NCBI GenBank assembly: GCA_028818775.1
Contig: JAPPNE010000044.1
Location: 1-64,000, forward strand
Origin: Deltaproteobacteria bacterium
Lineage (GTDB): Bacteria; Desulfobacterota; Binatia; UBA9968; JAJDTQ01
DNA length: 64,000 nucleotides
Reading direction: 5' to 3'
A program made the translations under genes and the position numbers. This document shows positions 54,783-64,000 of this stretch, in pieces. How positions within the stretch are numbered: the first letter of the stretch is position 1; every line of letters begins with the position of its first letter. The notes under the pieces were generated by a model, which had not been told where the DNA came from, did no database searches, and worked only from the letters and a program-made list of their open reading frames with translations.

Positions 54783-55581
54783 GGGAACGATCCATCAAGG
54801 CCTTTTCCTGGCCTCCGTCGATTTCGATCATGGTGCCGTTGACGAAGTGCATGAGCGGCGACGCCAGCATCACCACGAGATTGGCGACTTCCTCGGTCTC
54901 GGCGATGCGTCCCAGCGGGATCGAGCGCGGCGCCAGCTTGTCGGCCTCCTCGTAGCTCAGGCGCATGTCCCGGGACATGGCCTGCACCAGCCCGGTCCAG
55001 CGCTCGGTGCGCACCGGGCCCGGGTTTACGGCGACGAAGCTGATGCCGTGCTTGCCGTACTGGCCCGCCAGCGACTTGGTCAGGTTCTGGCCCGCGGCGT
55101 TGGCCGCGCCGGGCGCGACCTCCCAGTAGGACGTCTTGACACCGTCGTTGCCGATGAGGTTCACGACGCGCCCGCCGCCCTGCTCGCGCATGATGGGAAG
55201 AGCGTAGCGCATGCAGCGGACGTAACCCATGAACTTGAGCTGCAACGCCAGGTCCCAGTCGTCTTCGGTCAGGTTCTCGATGACCCCGCCCGGAGCGGCG
55301 CCGGCGTTGTTCACCAGGATGTCGATGCGCCCCAGCGCCTCGCCCGCGGACTCGACGAAGCGGCGCGCGTCCTCGTCCTTGGTCAGGTCGGCGGTGATGG
55401 GAACGATCCTGCGGCCGGTGGCGCCCGCCACCTCCTCGGCCGCGGCTTCCAGCGGCCCTGCCCGGCGGGCGCACATGGCCACGTCGACCCCTTCGCGCGC
55501 CAGCGCCTGCACGATGGCCTTGCCGATGCCCTCGCTGCCGCCGGTCACGACGGCGGTCTTACCTTGCAGCTCCAGGTCCAT
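54769..55581 (-). CDS. Short-chain dehydrogenase/reductase-fold protein lacking YxxxK
   Basis: A 270-residue SDR. The cofactor loop TGGSEGIG (13-20), NNAG (91-94) and the terminal GTMIEIDGG are normal. At the active site, where YxxxK is expected before the NLTKSLA helix, the sequence is P157-G-A-A-N161, and the usual Ser is also missing (VVNLIGNDG). A tyrosine at residue 152 (TSYWEV) is out of register. It may use another residue or act without oxidoreduction. ATG 55581 follows an AGGAGAGA site. It sits between the acyl-CoA ligase and an amidohydrolase in one operon. Confidence 0.85.
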   Translation of the reverse strand: MDLELQGKTAVVTGGSEGIGKAIVQALAREGVDVAMCARRAGPLEAAAEEVAGATGRRIVPITADLTKDEDARRFVESAGEALGRIDILVNNAGAAPGGVIENLTEDDWDLALQLKFMGYVRCMRYALPIMREQGGGRVVNLIGNDGVKTSYWEVAPGAANAAGQNLTKSLAGQYGKHGISFVAVNPGPVRTERWTGLVQAMSRDMRLSYEEADKLAPRSIPLGRIAETEEVANLVVMLASPLMHFVNGTMIEIDGGQEKALMDRSRDRD

Positions 55582-55695
55582 GGATCTCTCCTGTTGACGC
55601 CCGGCCACCGGTCTCCGCGGCCTGCGAGGCACGGCGGGGTCTTGGACCCACCCCCGTGCGGCGCCGTCCGTTCTCCGCGATCGCGACTCCTGCGC

Positions 55696-57201
55696 TTACT
55701 CCTCCCGGATGAACAGATCCCGGTACCGCTCCCGCAACGCCGCCTTCGCCACCTTGCCGAGATCGTTGCGCGGGATTGCATCCACGACAAGGATGCGTTT
55801 CGGCACCTTGAAGGACGCAAGCTCCGTCTTGAGATACCCGATACAGGCGCTTTCGTCGAACGCCGCCGGGGTGGCGGTCTCCACCACGGCGGTCACCGCT
55901 TCGCCGAAATCCGGATGAGGCACGCCGAACACGGCGGACGAGGACACGCGCTCGCAGCCGTCGAGGGCGTCCTCCACCTCCTTGGGATACACGTTGAGGC
56001 CGCCGGTGATGACCACGTCGGTTTCCCGTCCCAGGATGCGTACGCAACCGTCGCCGTCGATCTCCGCCACGTCGCCGGTCACGAACCAGCCGTCCTCGGT
56101 GAAGGCCCGCTCTTCCGGCCGGTTCCAATAGCCGGCAAAGACGTTGTGGCCGCGGGTCTCCAGCACTCCCGTGGCGGACGAGGTGAAACGTCCGTCCTCG
56201 TTGGCTGTCCGCACCGCGATACCCGGAAGCGGCCAGCCCACCCAGCCCCGGCGCCCGTCGGTACCCGGCGGGATCGCGGTGATGATGGCCGCCTCGGTGG
56301 AGCCGTAGCGCTCGATGATTTCAATGCCCGTGACCATCCGGAACTGTTGGGCGGTCTCCGGCGGCAACGGTGCGGACCCGGAGATGGCCAGGCGAAACGT
56401 CCCGGTGACGGCCGCCCCCAGGCCCGGTTCCTTGAGCAGCCGCGCGTAGTGCGTCGGCACCCCCATCATGACGGTGCAGCGCGGAAGTTCCCGGAGTACG
56501 CTCTCCGCCTCGAACCGGGGGAGAAAGCAGACGGCGCCGCCGGCCGTGAGCATGACATTGATGGCGGTCAGGAGCCCGTGGGCGTGATAGGCGGGCAGCG
56601 CGTGCATCAGCACGTCGTCGCGTCCCAGCCGCCATACCGTCACGAGCGCCTTGGCGCTCGCCGCCAGATTGCCGTGGGTGATCAAGGCGCCCTTGGGACG
56701 GCCCGTAGTGCCGGACGTGTACAGCAGCGCGGCCGGCGTCTCCTCGCGCACCTCGGCAATCACGGGCGCGGACCCGGAAGTGCGCGCCAACTCGGCGAAG
56801 GAGCCCTGGTCGCCGCGCAGATCCTCCACCCGGCACCCCAGCCGCCGGGCCGCTGGTGCGAAGGTATCCCTCTCGGCCGGGTCGCAGACGAGCAGCGCAG
56901 GGCGCGCGTCATCCAGCAGGGTCTCCACCTCCCGCGGGGTGTAGGCCGTGTTCATGGGATGGAGGATGGCGCCGATCTTGAAGCACGCATGAGCTAGAAA
57001 GACCGCCTCGACGCACTTCTCCACCCGGACCGATACCCGCTCGCCCGGCTGGATGCCGCAGGCCGCCAATGCTCCCGCCGCTCGGTCGATGGCGGCGAGC
57101 GCTTCACCGGTGGTCAATACGGCCTGACCCGGCCGCAGGAAGGCGGCACGCGCCGCGTCCCGGCTGCCATACAGCGTATGGATGAGATTGTCCCGCGTCA
57201 T
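55696..57201 (-). CDS. Acyl-CoA ligase, malonyl-CoA synthetase (MatB)-like
   Basis: A 501-residue adenylate-forming ligase. It has LLYTSGTTGRPKGALITH, LPAYHAHGLLTAINVMLTAGG (close to the MatB block), IIERYGSTEAAIIT, the hinge GWFVTGDVAEIDGDGCVRILGR and the C-terminal catalytic lysine region RNDLGKVAKAAL. MatB enzymes activate malonate or methylmalonate; other short or branched acids are possible. It is the first gene of a four-gene minus-strand operon. Confidence 0.88.
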   Translation of the reverse strand: MTRDNLIHTLYGSRDAARAAFLRPGQAVLTTGEALAAIDRAAGALAACGIQPGERVSVRVEKCVEAVFLAHACFKIGAILHPMNTAYTPREVETLLDDARPALLVCDPAERDTFAPAARRLGCRVEDLRGDQGSFAELARTSGSAPVIAEVREETPAALLYTSGTTGRPKGALITHGNLAASAKALVTVWRLGRDDVLMHALPAYHAHGLLTAINVMLTAGGAVCFLPRFEAESVLRELPRCTVMMGVPTHYARLLKEPGLGAAVTGTFRLAISGSAPLPPETAQQFRMVTGIEIIERYGSTEAAIITAIPPGTDGRRGWVGWPLPGIAVRTANEDGRFTSSATGVLETRGHNVFAGYWNRPEERAFTEDGWFVTGDVAEIDGDGCVRILGRETDVVITGGLNVYPKEVEDALDGCERVSSSAVFGVPHPDFGEAVTAVVETATPAAFDESACIGYLKTELASFKVPKRILVVDAIPRNDLGKVAKAALRERYRDLFIREE

Positions 57202-57223
57202 GTTCTGCCCGCTTAAAAAATAT

Positions 57224-57252
57224 TTGACCGTCCGATAAACGAAATGTAGGAT
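57224..57252 (+). promoter_or_regulatory. Sigma-70-type promoter for the coiled-coil protein gene
   Basis: TTGACC (57224-57229) and TAGGAT (57247-57252) with a 17-bp spacer, 23 bp before the ATG, in an AT-rich gap. Confidence 0.6.
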
Positions 57253-57275
57253 ATCTTTGGATGAAGGGATGAGGC

Positions 57276-57710
57276 ATGGTGATCTTGAAGGAATACGCCG
57301 CGGTTGTCACCGCGTTGGTTACGGTGATTGCCGCCTTGGGTGCTCTGGGTCTGTGGGCCATCAATGCCCAGGTCACACCCGAGATCAAGCGGCTGGAAGC
57401 GCGGATCGACGTGCACGAGACGCTGCTCAGGCAAATCGACCGCAAGCTGGATGCCAGCATCAGGCAGGGAAACGAGAGATTCACCCGCTTCGAAGCCGCC
57501 ATGAACGAGCGGTTTGCGCGCTTCGAGAAGGTGCTGAATGAACGGCTTGAGAGCTTCGAACGCACGGTGAACGCAAAGTTCGAGACCATCGATGCAAAGT
57601 TCGAGACCATCGATGAGCGGTTCGAGCGCATCGAAGGTGAGATAACGACCATCCGCAGCGACATCAAGGCGATTCTGCTGCGACTCCCGAGAAAGGCGGA
57701 TACCGGGTAG
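57276..57710 (+). CDS. Membrane-anchored coiled-coil protein, function unknown
   Basis: A 144-residue protein. Residues 5-32 are one hydrophobic segment; residues 35-140 form a continuous heptad-rich coiled coil. The coiled coil contains a tandem 7-residue unit (KFETIDA, KFETIDE, RFERIEG) encoded by an exact 21-bp duplication at 57573-57614. There are no catalytic motifs. It stands alone, divergent from the acyl-CoA ligase gene. Similar small anchored coiled coils occur widely without assigned function. Confidence 0.75.
   Translation: MVILKEYAAVVTALVTVIAALGALGLWAINAQVTPEIKRLEARIDVHETLLRQIDRKLDASIRQGNERFTRFEAAMNERFARFEKVLNERLESFERTVNAKFETIDAKFETIDERFERIEGEITTIRSDIKAILLRLPRKADTG
57573..57614 (+). 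repeat. Exact 21-bp tandem duplication inside the coiled-coil gene
   Basis: The unit at 57573-57593 is repeated at 57594-57614, in frame, with a degenerate third copy to 57635. It adds whole heptads, so copy number could vary without breaking the frame. Confidence 0.8.
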
Positions 57711-57731
57711 ATTGCAAGCTCTTTCAAGTGG

Positions 57732-58523
57732 TTACCGTCCTCGGAACTCGGGCTTGCGCTTTTCCTTGAAAGCCCGGAGGCCCTCGGCATAGTCAGCGCT
57801 GGCGTCGGCTTCGAGGGCGAGCCGGCGTAGCGCTTCGCCGTCGCTTTCCTGCCGCGTCAGGGCAGTCAAGGATGCCTTGGCGGCGGCCAGGGTCAAGGGC
57901 GCATTCCGGGCCATGTCGCGGGCCATACGCCGCCCTTCTTCCAGAACGTTTCCGGACCGCACCACGCGATGTACCGCGCCGCAGCCCTCGGCCGCGCGCG
58001 CATCGCAACGCCCGGCGCCCAGCAGCAGGCCGCGTACCACCGAGTCCCCGAACACCCGCACGAAACGCGCGATCCCGCGCGGGTCGTACCCCAGGCCCAG
58101 ACGCGCCGCCGGCACCATGAAGTAGGCGTCCTCCGCGGCGACCCGCAGGTCGCAGGCGCACGCCAGGGACGCCCCCGCCCCCACGCACGGCCCCGCGACG
58201 CAGGCCACGGTGGGTTGCGGCACCGCCTCCAGCGCCCGCAGGGCGCTCTCGACCAGGTCGTCATAGGCGCGGGTGGCGCCGGGAGCCCGGAGCGTTGCGA
58301 ATTCCCGGATGTCCGCCCCGGACGAGAATACGATCTCGTCGCCCGCCAGCAGGATCACCCGCACGGTGCCGTCGTGCGCCACCGTCCTGGCGAAGCGCCG
58401 GAGTTCGGTCCACATGGCGATGGAGATGGCGTTGCGGCTGTCGCCGCTGCGCAGCCGCAACTCGGCGACGCCGTCGGCCGTGGACACCTGTATGGACCCC
58501 GCCGATGACATGCCGCCGCTCAT
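57732..58523 (-). CDS. Enoyl-CoA hydratase/isomerase-fold protein with atypical active site
   Basis: A 263-residue crotonase-fold protein. VFSSGADIREFATL supplies the first oxyanion-hole strand and GPCVGAGASLACACDLRVAA the second. The two glutamates of true enoyl-CoA hydratases are replaced: Ser119 aligns with the first and Ala139 with the second (YFMVPAARLGLGYDPRG). It is thus probably an isomerase, hydrolase, decarboxylase or other crotonase-type enzyme and not a standard hydratase. Its ATG overlaps the upstream hydrolase stop (58520-58523). Confidence 0.85.
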   Translation of the reverse strand: MSGGMSSAGSIQVSTADGVAELRLRSGDSRNAISIAMWTELRRFARTVAHDGTVRVILLAGDEIVFSSGADIREFATLRAPGATRAYDDLVESALRALEAVPQPTVACVAGPCVGAGASLACACDLRVAAEDAYFMVPAARLGLGYDPRGIARFVRVFGDSVVRGLLLGAGRCDARAAEGCGAVHRVVRSGNVLEEGRRMARDMARNAPLTLAAAKASLTALTRQESDGEALRRLALEADASADYAEGLRAFKEKRKPEFRGR

Positions 58524-59374
58524 GAATCCCGCCGGTGCGCCATCCACGCGCCGTCGGCGACCGCGCGGAACAGGTCCGCCAGCGCCGCGTTGACCGCGGC
58601 CGGCTCTTCCAGGGTCAGCGTATGGCCCGAGCGCGGCACCACCACCAGGGCCGCCATGGGCGCCGTGCGCTTGAGGAAGACGCTGCCGTCCAGGCACGGG
58701 TCGTCCTCGTCGCCGACGATGACAAGCAACGGGACCGCGAGGCGCGACAGCGGCTCTTGCAGGTCCCACAGGGTAGGGCGCCGGCCCTGCACCTGCGACA
58801 TGGTGAGGGACAACCCGGTGGCGGAATGGTCGGCCAAGGTCTTCTCGAACTCGGCGAAGCCGCGGGGATCCTTGGATTCGAAGGCCTTGCGCATCGGAGT
58901 ACGGGCGTACGCGGCGGCGGCAGCCTCCATGGGTTCTTCCCGAAACATGTGCGCGATGTCCGCGCACATGGCCGCGCGCTCCTCGCCCTCGTCCGGATGG
59001 GAGCCCCAACCGCAGCCGATGGCGGCCACCGACAGACAACGCCCGGGATGGTGGATGGCCACGTGCAGCGCGGTGTAGGCGCCCATCGAATGCCCCACGA
59101 TGTGCGCCCGCTCCAGCCCGAGGCCGTCGAGCACCGCCACGACGTCGTCCCGGGCGATGTCCTGGCCGTAGGCTTCGGGTGCGTCGGGCACCTCGGACGG
59201 CGGGTAGCCGCGGGCGTCGAAGGCAATGCAGCGGTGGGAGCGCGAGAAGTACCGCATCTGCGGCTCGAAGCTCCGGTGGTCGCCGGCGAACTCGTGCACG
59301 AACACGATGGGGACGCCCTGTCCTGATTCCTCATGGTAGAGACGGATGCCGTCGGGTGCGGTGATGGTCGGCAA
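58520..59374 (-). CDS. Alpha/beta hydrolase
   Basis: A 284-residue alpha/beta hydrolase. It has VFVHEFAGDHRSFEPQM, the nucleophile elbow GHSMG, acid in VGDEDDPC and the histidine in PRSGHTLTLEEP. A TTG start at 59374 is used because an AGGAGGG site lies 5-6 bp upstream and no ATG gives a comparable N-terminus. It is 17 bp after a small membrane protein gene and overlaps the crotonase gene, so three genes form one operon. The triad is complete; the substrate, possibly an ester or CoA-derived intermediate, is unknown. Confidence 0.85.
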   Translation of the reverse strand: MPTITAPDGIRLYHEESGQGVPIVFVHEFAGDHRSFEPQMRYFSRSHRCIAFDARGYPPSEVPDAPEAYGQDIARDDVVAVLDGLGLERAHIVGHSMGAYTALHVAIHHPGRCLSVAAIGCGWGSHPDEGEERAAMCADIAHMFREEPMEAAAAAYARTPMRKAFESKDPRGFAEFEKTLADHSATGLSLTMSQVQGRRPTLWDLQEPLSRLAVPLLVIVGDEDDPCLDGSVFLKRTAPMAALVVVPRSGHTLTLEEPAAVNAALADLFRAVADGAWMAHRRDS

Positions 59375-59391
59375 GGAAGCCCTCCTGTCCT

Positions 59392-59793
59392 CTATCCCAA
59401 GTTTCTCCGGTGCATGCTCAGCAGCACCGCCGAGCCCAGCGACACGCCGACGGCGACGAGGGAGTACATGACCGCCAGTACGACGTCGGCTCCCGACGGC
59501 GGCGGGTTGCGGCTCCAGTACAGGAAGAGGTTCACGACGACGTAGAGCGCGTAGGCGTGCGCCATCCCGATGACGATGCGCTTCATGTACCAGAGGCCCA
59601 GGCCGTAGACCACCAGGTAGACGCCGAACACGAGGCTCCACAACACGCCGTCACCGGCCGACAGGCGGGTGCCGAACAGGACGAAGCCGCTGTGCTCGGT
59701 CAGTTGAAGGGGCTTGGAGAAGTTGGAGAGCGCCAAGAGCCAAAAGCAGATCGCGAGCCCGCGGAAGATACGGTCCGGGCGTTCCTTCGTCAT
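59392..59793 (-). CDS. Small four-segment membrane protein
   Basis: A 133-residue protein with about four hydrophobic segments (near residues 10-25, 45-70, 75-95 and 103-127). It has no recognised family motif. A charged N-terminus (TKERPDRIFRG) should stay in the cytoplasm. The ATG at 59793 has an AGGAGGACGACG site. First gene of the hydrolase-crotonase operon. Confidence 0.7.
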   Translation of the reverse strand: MTKERPDRIFRGLAICFWLLALSNFSKPLQLTEHSGFVLFGTRLSAGDGVLWSLVFGVYLVVYGLGLWYMKRIVIGMAHAYALYVVVNLFLYWSRNPPPSGADVVLAVMYSLVAVGVSLGSAVLLSMHRRNLG

Positions 59794-59957
59794 CGTCGTC
59801 CTCCTTCTCTCACTTCCTCGCGTGGCGCGCGCCGATGCTCGCCATCACGCCTGCAGACGAGAAATGATCCTCGCATCTTATCATGTGAATGAAGGGACAG
59901 AACACGGGCGCGACCCGTTCGGCGCGCGCCGGCGTTGGCGAGACGGCGGCGGCGCCT

Positions 59958-62480
59958 TCACAACTCGCGCAACGCGGTGGCCGGCGGCGTATGGACCAGC
60001 CGGCGGGTGCCGAGATAGCCGACCGCGGTGACCATCAGAATGCCGAACAGCGGCCCGACGGCCCAGATCTGCGGGTGCAGGCTGGTGGGCAGCTCGAAAA
60101 CGAAACGGTTCAGCGTGAACGTGGTGATTTCCGCGCCGATGACGGCCACGAGCCCGGCGAACGCACCCAGCGCCGCGAACTCCGCCACCAGCGCGCCGGT
60201 GATGAGCCGGCGCGTACCGCCCAGGGCGCGCAGCAGCGCCAGCTCCTTCAGGCGCTGGTCGCGACCCGACTGGATGGACGCGATCAGCACCAGCAAACCG
60301 GCGCACAGCACCAGTGCCAGCACCAGCTCCACGGCCTGGGCGACGTGGGTGATGATGCGCCGCAGGTGGGTGATGAGCTGGTCCACGTCGATGACCGAGA
60401 CGGTGGGATGGCGGGAGAGCAGTTCGTTGAGGAACGCCTTTCGTTCCGAGGGCAGGTGGAAGCTGGTCATGTAGGTGGCGGGCTGCCCGTCCAGCGCGCC
60501 CGGCGAAAGGATGACGAAGAAGTTGGGCTGCAGGCTGTCCCAGGCCACGCGCCGGGTATTGGTGACGGTGGCGCTGAAGGGCAGCCCGCCGACGTCGAAG
60601 GTCAGGGAGTCGCCCAGCGCCAGCCCGAGGGCCGCCGCGTACTCTTCCTCCAGCGACGCGGATGGAGCGGCGCCGGCGGACCACCACTTGCCGTCCACCA
60701 CGACGTTGTGGGCGGGCAGGTCCGCCAGGAACGTGAGGTTGCGTTCGCGCAGGATTCCGGGCCGGCTCCGGCCGCCGGGGCCATCCCGGTCGTCGTCCGG
60801 GTCTTCCCGGCGCTCACGCCGTTGCCACTGCCCGGCCGCGATGCCGTTGACCGCGGTGATGCGGCCGCGGATCATCGGGAACATCCTGCCGTCGTAGCCG
60901 GCGCGGGCCTTCAGCAGGGTTTCGACCGCGTCCACCTCGGCCGGCGCCACGTTCATCACGAACTGGTTGGGTGCGCGCTCCGGTATGCGCGCCTGCCATT
61001 CGTCGATGAGCGCCGTGCGCACCAGCAGCATGATCAGCAGCAGCATGACGGCCACGCCGAAGACCACGATCTGCCCCACGTTCTCGCGGTGGCGGCGGTG
61101 CAGGCCCGCCAGGGCCAAGCGCCAGACGCTGCCGGCCTGCATGCCCAGGGCGCGACCGCCGCGCAGCAGGACCAGCGCCAGCCCGGTGAACACGGTGACG
61201 GTCACGGCCGCTCCGGCCAGCGCCCATCCCGTCAGCGTGGCGTCGCCGCTGTACCACACCAGCAGGCCCAGGCCGCCGGCAGCGGCGCAGCCGTAGGTCA
61301 ACGCCGAGGCCGTTGCCGGCGCCAGGTCCCGGCGGATGACGCGCATGGGCGAAACCCCGCGCAGGCGCAGGAGCGGCGGCAGGCCGAACGCCAGCACGCA
61401 GATGAAGCCGCTGAGAAGACCCACCCACATGGGCCGTGCCCCCGGTAGCGGCAGCGATACCGGCAGGAAGCCGCGGAGCGCCGCGATGATGCCGAAGTGG
61501 GCCAGGGCGCCCAGGGCTAGGCCGGCCAGGGCGCCCGCCACGCCGATGATCAGGAGCACGAGGGTGTAGCCCCACTGTACCTGCCCCGGCGTGGCGCCCA
61601 GGGTCTTCAGCACGGCCACGTGGTCGTAGTGCCGGCGGGCGTAACGACGGGCGCTCAAGGCTACGGCGACGCCCGCCAACAGCACCGTCAGCAGGCCGCC
61701 GAGCAGCAGGAAGCTCTCCGCGCGCCCCAGGGCGCTGTCGATGCGGGCGTTGGCGGAGCGCACGTCGCGCCAGCGGTAGCCGGGCGCCAGCTCGTCGCGG
61801 ATGGCGTCGTGGAGCGAGCGCAGCGCGTCGTCACCGCCCGCCAGTAGCAGGCGGTAGCGGATGCGGCTGCCGGGCTGGATCACCCGCGTGGCCGGGAGGT
61901 CCTCCGCGCGCATCAGGAGCCGCGGCGCGAACCCCAGGAAGCCGCCGCCCCGGTCCGGCTCCGAAGCCAGCACGGCCGCCACCGTGAAGTCGGCGTAGCC
62001 GACGGAGACCGTGTCGCCCACCTTGACGCCCAGGGCCGGAAACAGGCGTGAGTCCAGCCAGACCTCGCCCGGGGCCGGCAGGCCGTCGGTGCGCCGGCCG
62101 CGGCCGAAGGGCTCGTCCGCCACCCGCAGCGTGCCGCGCAGGGGATAGCCCGGGGTCGCCGCCTTGACGCTGGCGAGTCGGCTGCGCCCCGTGGCGTCCG
62201 CGGAGGCCATGGACGGGAAACGGATGACGTCGGCCACGGCCAGCCCGCGCGCGGCGGCGAGGTCGCGGAAGCGCTGCGGCACCGGGCGCGACGCGTCAAT
62301 GACACGGTCCGCACCCAGGAGGCTCGCCGATTCCGCCACCAGCGCCCGTTGCAGACGGTCGACGAACAGGCTCACCGCCGTCACCGCGCCCACCGCCAAC
62401 AGCAGCGCGGCGAGCAACAGGCGCAGCTCTCCGGCGCGCCAGTCGCGCAGCGCGAGACGCAGCGCCAGCGACAGGCTCAC
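59958..62480 (-). CDS. YbbP-like ABC exporter permease (FtsX family)
   Basis: An 840-residue membrane protein with the FtsX/MacB-like layout: one N-terminal membrane segment (LLLAALLLAVGAVTAVSLFV), a large periplasmic domain, three segments around 265-390, further segments around 415-520, a second periplasmic domain and three C-terminal segments. GVSPMRVIRRDLAP and KELALLRALGGTRRLI are FtsX family blocks. GTG 62480 is the best start in this frame; an ATG slightly upstream is out of frame. With the ATPase encoded 67 bp upstream it matches the YbbA-YbbP pair beside tesA in E. coli, thought to export or remodel lipids or metabolites. Confidence 0.9.
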   Translation of the reverse strand: MSLSLALRLALRDWRAGELRLLLAALLLAVGAVTAVSLFVDRLQRALVAESASLLGADRVIDASRPVPQRFRDLAAARGLAVADVIRFPSMASADATGRSRLASVKAATPGYPLRGTLRVADEPFGRGRRTDGLPAPGEVWLDSRLFPALGVKVGDTVSVGYADFTVAAVLASEPDRGGGFLGFAPRLLMRAEDLPATRVIQPGSRIRYRLLLAGGDDALRSLHDAIRDELAPGYRWRDVRSANARIDSALGRAESFLLLGGLLTVLLAGVAVALSARRYARRHYDHVAVLKTLGATPGQVQWGYTLVLLIIGVAGALAGLALGALAHFGIIAALRGFLPVSLPLPGARPMWVGLLSGFICVLAFGLPPLLRLRGVSPMRVIRRDLAPATASALTYGCAAAGGLGLLVWYSGDATLTGWALAGAAVTVTVFTGLALVLLRGGRALGMQAGSVWRLALAGLHRRHRENVGQIVVFGVAVMLLLIMLLVRTALIDEWQARIPERAPNQFVMNVAPAEVDAVETLLKARAGYDGRMFPMIRGRITAVNGIAAGQWQRRERREDPDDDRDGPGGRSRPGILRERNLTFLADLPAHNVVVDGKWWSAGAAPSASLEEEYAAALGLALGDSLTFDVGGLPFSATVTNTRRVAWDSLQPNFFVILSPGALDGQPATYMTSFHLPSERKAFLNELLSRHPTVSVIDVDQLITHLRRIITHVAQAVELVLALVLCAGLLVLIASIQSGRDQRLKELALLRALGGTRRLITGALVAEFAALGAFAGLVAVIGAEITTFTLNRFVFELPTSLHPQIWAVGPLFGILMVTAVGYLGTRRLVHTPPATALREL

Positions 62481-62547
62481 GGCGCGGGCTCCGGCAGAGT
62501 CTGTACGCGCCTCATGCAGCTCTCCACGTTGACCTTGACGCTCCTGA

Positions 62548-63235
<688 letters not shown>

Positions 63236-63237
<2 letters not shown>

Positions 63238-63904
63238 GAGAGTTTTCTCGATGGGACGGTCGCCGGCTCTTCTGATTGGACTGTTGCGGGGTTCCCTGCT
63301 CGTGGCCGTGCTTGTTGCAGTAGCTGGACACGCGCCGGCTTCGGACGCGGGCAAGACCGTGCTGGTCATGGGAAACAGTATCAGCGCCGCCTATGGACTT
63401 CAAACCGGGAAGGGCGAGCGCGGCTGGGTGGAGTTGCTTCGCGAGCGCCTGGGACCGCGTCACCGCGTGGTCAACGCCAGCATCAGCGGCGACACCACCG
63501 TGGGCGGCCTGGCGCGCCTGCCCAAGACGCTGGCAGTCCACAAGCCCGACATCGTCATCATCGAGCTGGGCGGCAACGACGGCCTGCGCGGCTACCCCGT
63601 GGCCTCCATCCGCGCCAACCTCCTGGCCATGAGCCGCGCCGTCATCGCCGCGGGCGCCAGACCCGTCCTCGCCGGCATGCAGATGACCCCCAACCTGGGG
63701 CCGCGCTACACCGGCGCCTTCCGCCGGATGTACCCCGACGTCGCCGCCGAGACCGGTGCCGCGCTCGTACCCTTCATCCTCGAAGGCGTCGCCCTCGACG
63801 AGAACCTCATGCAGCGCGACGGCATCCACCCCAACGCCAAGGCCCAGCCGCGGCTGCTGGACAACGTCTGGCCGGTGCTGGAGCCGTTGTTGGAGGGGGA
63901 CTGA
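63236..63904 (+). CDS. tesA: Periplasmic arylesterase/thioesterase TesA-like (SGNH hydrolase)
   Basis: A 222-residue SGNH hydrolase with a signal peptide (about residues 1-35). Block I is VMGNSISAAYG, so the usual GDSL is GNSI with the nucleophilic serine kept; block III is ELGGNDGLRG with its oxyanion Asn, and block V DGIHPNAKAQ has the catalytic Asp and His. TesA cleaves acyl-CoA or other esters in the periplasm. The arrangement with a divergent YbbA-YbbP pair matches E. coli. It starts at ATG 63236 or ATG 63251. Confidence 0.9.
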
Positions 63905-64000
63905 GGGGTTAGTCGGTGACCCGGACGTTGTCGGGGTCTGGACGATCCAGACGAGGAGCAGGAAATGGAGAACGGCGAGTTCGCAGACGGAGAATAATGA
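63905..64000. other. End of window, no gene seen
   Basis: The last 96 bp hold only a very short ATG frame (63965 onward) with no family similarity. Nothing else is supported. Confidence 0.4.

Overview
The window is very GC-rich (about two thirds G+C by eye), densely coding DNA from a free-living Gram-negative bacterium. It has sigma-54 nitrogen promoters, a type I glutamine synthetase with an adenylylation tyrosine, a Bug/TctC-type binding protein, a GTP-type PEP carboxykinase and polyphosphate metabolism. This gene mix recalls uncultured deltaproteobacterial, Binatota or Tectomicrobia-like lineages, but no rRNA or other marker is present, so the placement is tentative. I see no rRNA, tRNA, CRISPR array or intact insertion sequence.

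Layout. 1-3 kb: the tail of an unidentified gene, a HEAT-repeat protein and a Phd/ParE toxin-antitoxin pair. 3-11 kb: a formyl-THF hydrolase-like protein, a PaaK-like CoA ligase, a three-subunit molybdenum hydroxylase of the 4-hydroxybenzoyl-CoA reductase type (the FAD subunit carries the extra four-cysteine cluster motif) and a dynamin-like GTPase, then a convergent DUF502 membrane protein. 11-19 kb: a trehalose-synthase-type glycosyltransferase, then HU-like protein, ParA ATPase and CHAD protein in a row, a convergent polyphosphate glucokinase and a Kef/CPA2 antiporter. 19-20.4 kb: glnA behind a perfect sigma-54 promoter.

20.4-26.2 kb is an accessory island of lower GC: a surface lipoprotein, a broken AbiE system (antitoxin kept, toxin mostly deleted), a frameshifted DUF262/GmrSD-type remnant, a possible TnpB scar and an apparently intact restriction-modification pair. 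Core-like DNA resumes with an iron ABC permease, speA, ppk1, a leaderless binding protein, glnK and amtB (second perfect sigma-54 promoter) and pckG (26-37 kb). Two different long inverted-repeat elements flank ppk1.

37-64 kb is catabolic and transport territory: ornithine cyclodeaminase-like protein, SUMF1-fold lipid-free exported protein, TctC binding protein, a dipeptide-type ABC operon ending in an amidohydrolase, a VOC protein, a TctA-TctB fusion, alpha/beta hydrolases, a ThDP enzyme with a LysR regulator, an operon of acyl-CoA ligase, SDR, amidohydrolase and M18 aminopeptidase, a crotonase/hydrolase/membrane protein operon, and a YbbA-YbbP exporter divergent from tesA. Several enzymes have lost canonical catalytic residues: the SDR (no YxxxK), the crotonase (no glutamates) and the Mo subunit (Glu to Gln).

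The most promising uncharacterised system is the HU-ParA-CHAD gene string at 13.1-16.0 kb. A nucleoid protein, a nucleoid-surfing type ATPase and a polyphosphate-binding fold, next to polyphosphate glucokinase and in the same window as ppk1, suggest machinery that positions polyphosphate granules on the chromosome. This is an inference.
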